Shown here: in pieces, positions 63,364-64,000 of the stretch
How the letters are laid out: every line of letters starts with the position of its first letter
Position numbering within the stretch: the first letter of the stretch is position 1
Assembly: GCA_027484445.1 (NCBI GenBank)
Contig: JAIXSY010000025.1
Span: forward strand, 310,001 to 374,000
Origin: Verrucomicrobiaceae bacterium
Lineage (GTDB): Bacteria; Verrucomicrobiota; Verrucomicrobiia; Verrucomicrobiales; Verrucomicrobiaceae
Length of the DNA stretch: 64,000 nt
Direction: 5' to 3'
The notes under the pieces: model-generated
What the model was told of the DNA's origin: nothing
The model's input: only the letters and a program-made list of their open reading frames with translations
Databases searched by the model: none
Made by a program: the position numbers and the translations under genes

Positions 63364-63502
63364 AGACCGATTCTTGCAGGGGCTCCTTATTTCGAAATCG
63401 AACCCTAAACACACTTCAGCAAACGCATTTGTCGCGATTGAAAGCCCTTCAACCTTCCTCCGAAGGCGCTTGAAACCCAAAGTCGCACGAACACCTTTGA
63501 GC

Positions 63503-63534
63503 GGGCAAGATGACTTCGATCTTGCCCATTTTTT
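63503..63534 (+). terminator. Intrinsic terminator
   Basis: GGGCAAGAT at 63503-63511 pairs with ATCTTGCCC at 63519-63527 around a 7-base loop. A U tract runs from 63529 to 63534. It lies 140 bases after the lipoprotein stop and 24 bases before the next gene, so it insulates that gene from the tatD-lipoprotein transcript. Confidence 0.9.
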
Positions 63535-63557
63535 GCGCCCCTCCATCATCCTACGCC

Positions 63558-64000
63558 ATGTTGCGCCCCTACCACGCTTTGCTCGCTCTCGCCCTTGCTC
63601 ATATCGCTGGCAGCCACCTGTATTCCGCCGAACCCATTGCCGACTCCTCCAAGAAGAAAGGCAAAGACTATCCTGCCGGCAAGCCAGCCTTTGCTCCCAA
63701 CTACGATCAACCAGCCTTTGAGCCTGAGAAGGCCAAGCCAGAACACCTGGACACCAGCATGTTCAAAGTGCCCGATGGCCTGGAGATCAGCGTGTGGGCC
63801 ACCTCACCCATGCTCTACAATCCTGCGAACATCGACGTGGATGCAGAAGGGCGCATTTGGGTGGCAGAAGGCATCAATTACCGTCGCCACAGCGGTCGTA
63901 GCCGCGAGGGGGATGCCATTCGTGTGCTGCAAGACACCGATGGAGATGGCAAGGCCGATAGCAGTCATGTCTTCGTTCGTGAAAAAGAACTCGAATGCCC
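63558..64000 (+). CDS. PVC-type membrane-bound dehydrogenase-like protein, truncated by window end
   Basis: The reading frame is open from the ATG at 63558 to the window edge, 147 codons plus two bases, with no stop. A signal peptide (about 1-24) is followed by a Lys/Pro/Glu-rich linker and the start of a beta-propeller: FKVPDGLEISVWATSPMLYN, DVDAEGRIWVAEGINY and VLQDTDGDGKADSS. This is the N-terminal pattern of PVC membrane-bound dehydrogenases, a different subfamily from the 40936-43398 protein. The C-terminal cytochrome domain expected in the family lies outside the window. Confidence 0.88.
   Translation, partial: MLRPYHALLALALAHIAGSHLYSAEPIADSSKKKGKDYPAGKPAFAPNYDQPAFEPEKAKPEHLDTSMFKVPDGLEISVWATSPMLYNPANIDVDAEGRIWVAEGINYRRHSGRSREGDAIRVLQDTDGDGKADSSHVFVREKELEC

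Overview
The window looks like chromosomal DNA from a Verrucomicrobiota bacterium, probably close to Prosthecobacter or Verrucomicrobium. The taxon is inferred from gene content. That content includes two haem-binding DUF1549/DUF1553 proteins, a DUF1501 protein, two PVC-type membrane-bound dehydrogenase-like proteins (one cut by the window end), a Minf_1886-family protein, LL-diaminopimelate aminotransferase, PEP-CTERM proteins, a giant beta-strand-repeat protein, a SWIB-domain protein and a kinase fused to formylglycine-generating-enzyme-like domains. No rRNA, phage, insertion sequence or CRISPR array was seen. There is one tRNA, tRNA-Val(UAC). Clear Shine-Dalgarno sequences are rare, so most starts were chosen from signal peptides, family length and the first sensible ATG.

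Layout. 1-9.4 kb: housekeeping genes (fabH, tRNA-Val, a secreted thioredoxin, an MsbA-type ABC exporter, the kinase fusion, an AlkC-like DNA repair protein, folD). 9.4-11.3 kb: an array of seven 42-bp tandem repeats, then a sulfatase. 11.4-14.8 kb: short operons with an SDR oxidoreductase, a beta-lactamase-fold hydrolase and a glyoxalase-fold protein. 14.8-28.3 kb: two large cytochrome-like DUF1549/DUF1553 proteins flank an ammonium transporter with a near-consensus sigma-54 promoter, a DUF1080 protein, a MidA-type methyltransferase, a SWIB protein, a sugar-phosphate transferase, and a phosphate transporter with its DUF47 partner. 28.4-32.7 kb: rsmE, an acyl-CoA synthetase paired with a PagL-like protein, and a Gfo/Idh/MocA oxidoreductase.

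32.7-40.9 kb is the most distinctive part. A GntR/LacI hybrid regulator and a 2308-residue modular PEP-CTERM surface protein are divergently transcribed. Between them lies a perfect 37-bp inverted repeat that ends three bases from the regulator start, the position expected of a shared operator.

40.9-64 kb holds a PVC haem-binding protein, a short Hsp70 with a small partner gene, a 491-base gap containing a nested inverted-repeat element of about 127 bases, and an orphan LuxR response regulator. It then has msrB, a NanM-like kelch protein, a mono-haem protein, a glutaredoxin-like protein, dapL, an ECF-type sigma factor, glutamate dehydrogenase, the DUF1501 protein, and a CAP-domain PEP-CTERM protein with a TlpA-like thioredoxin. 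Last come two small coiled-coil envelope proteins, a hydrolase, a zinc peptidase, a MauE/DoxX-like protein, tatD, a lipoprotein, and the start of a second PVC dehydrogenase-like gene.

Many products appear to be exported, fitting a bacterium that degrades sulfated or complex organic matter. Nitrogen assimilation is represented by amt and gdhA, and phosphate uptake by pit and DUF47. No single obvious new gene-cluster system was found. The best leads are the palindrome/regulator/giant-protein locus, the nested inverted-repeat element and the 42-bp repeat array.
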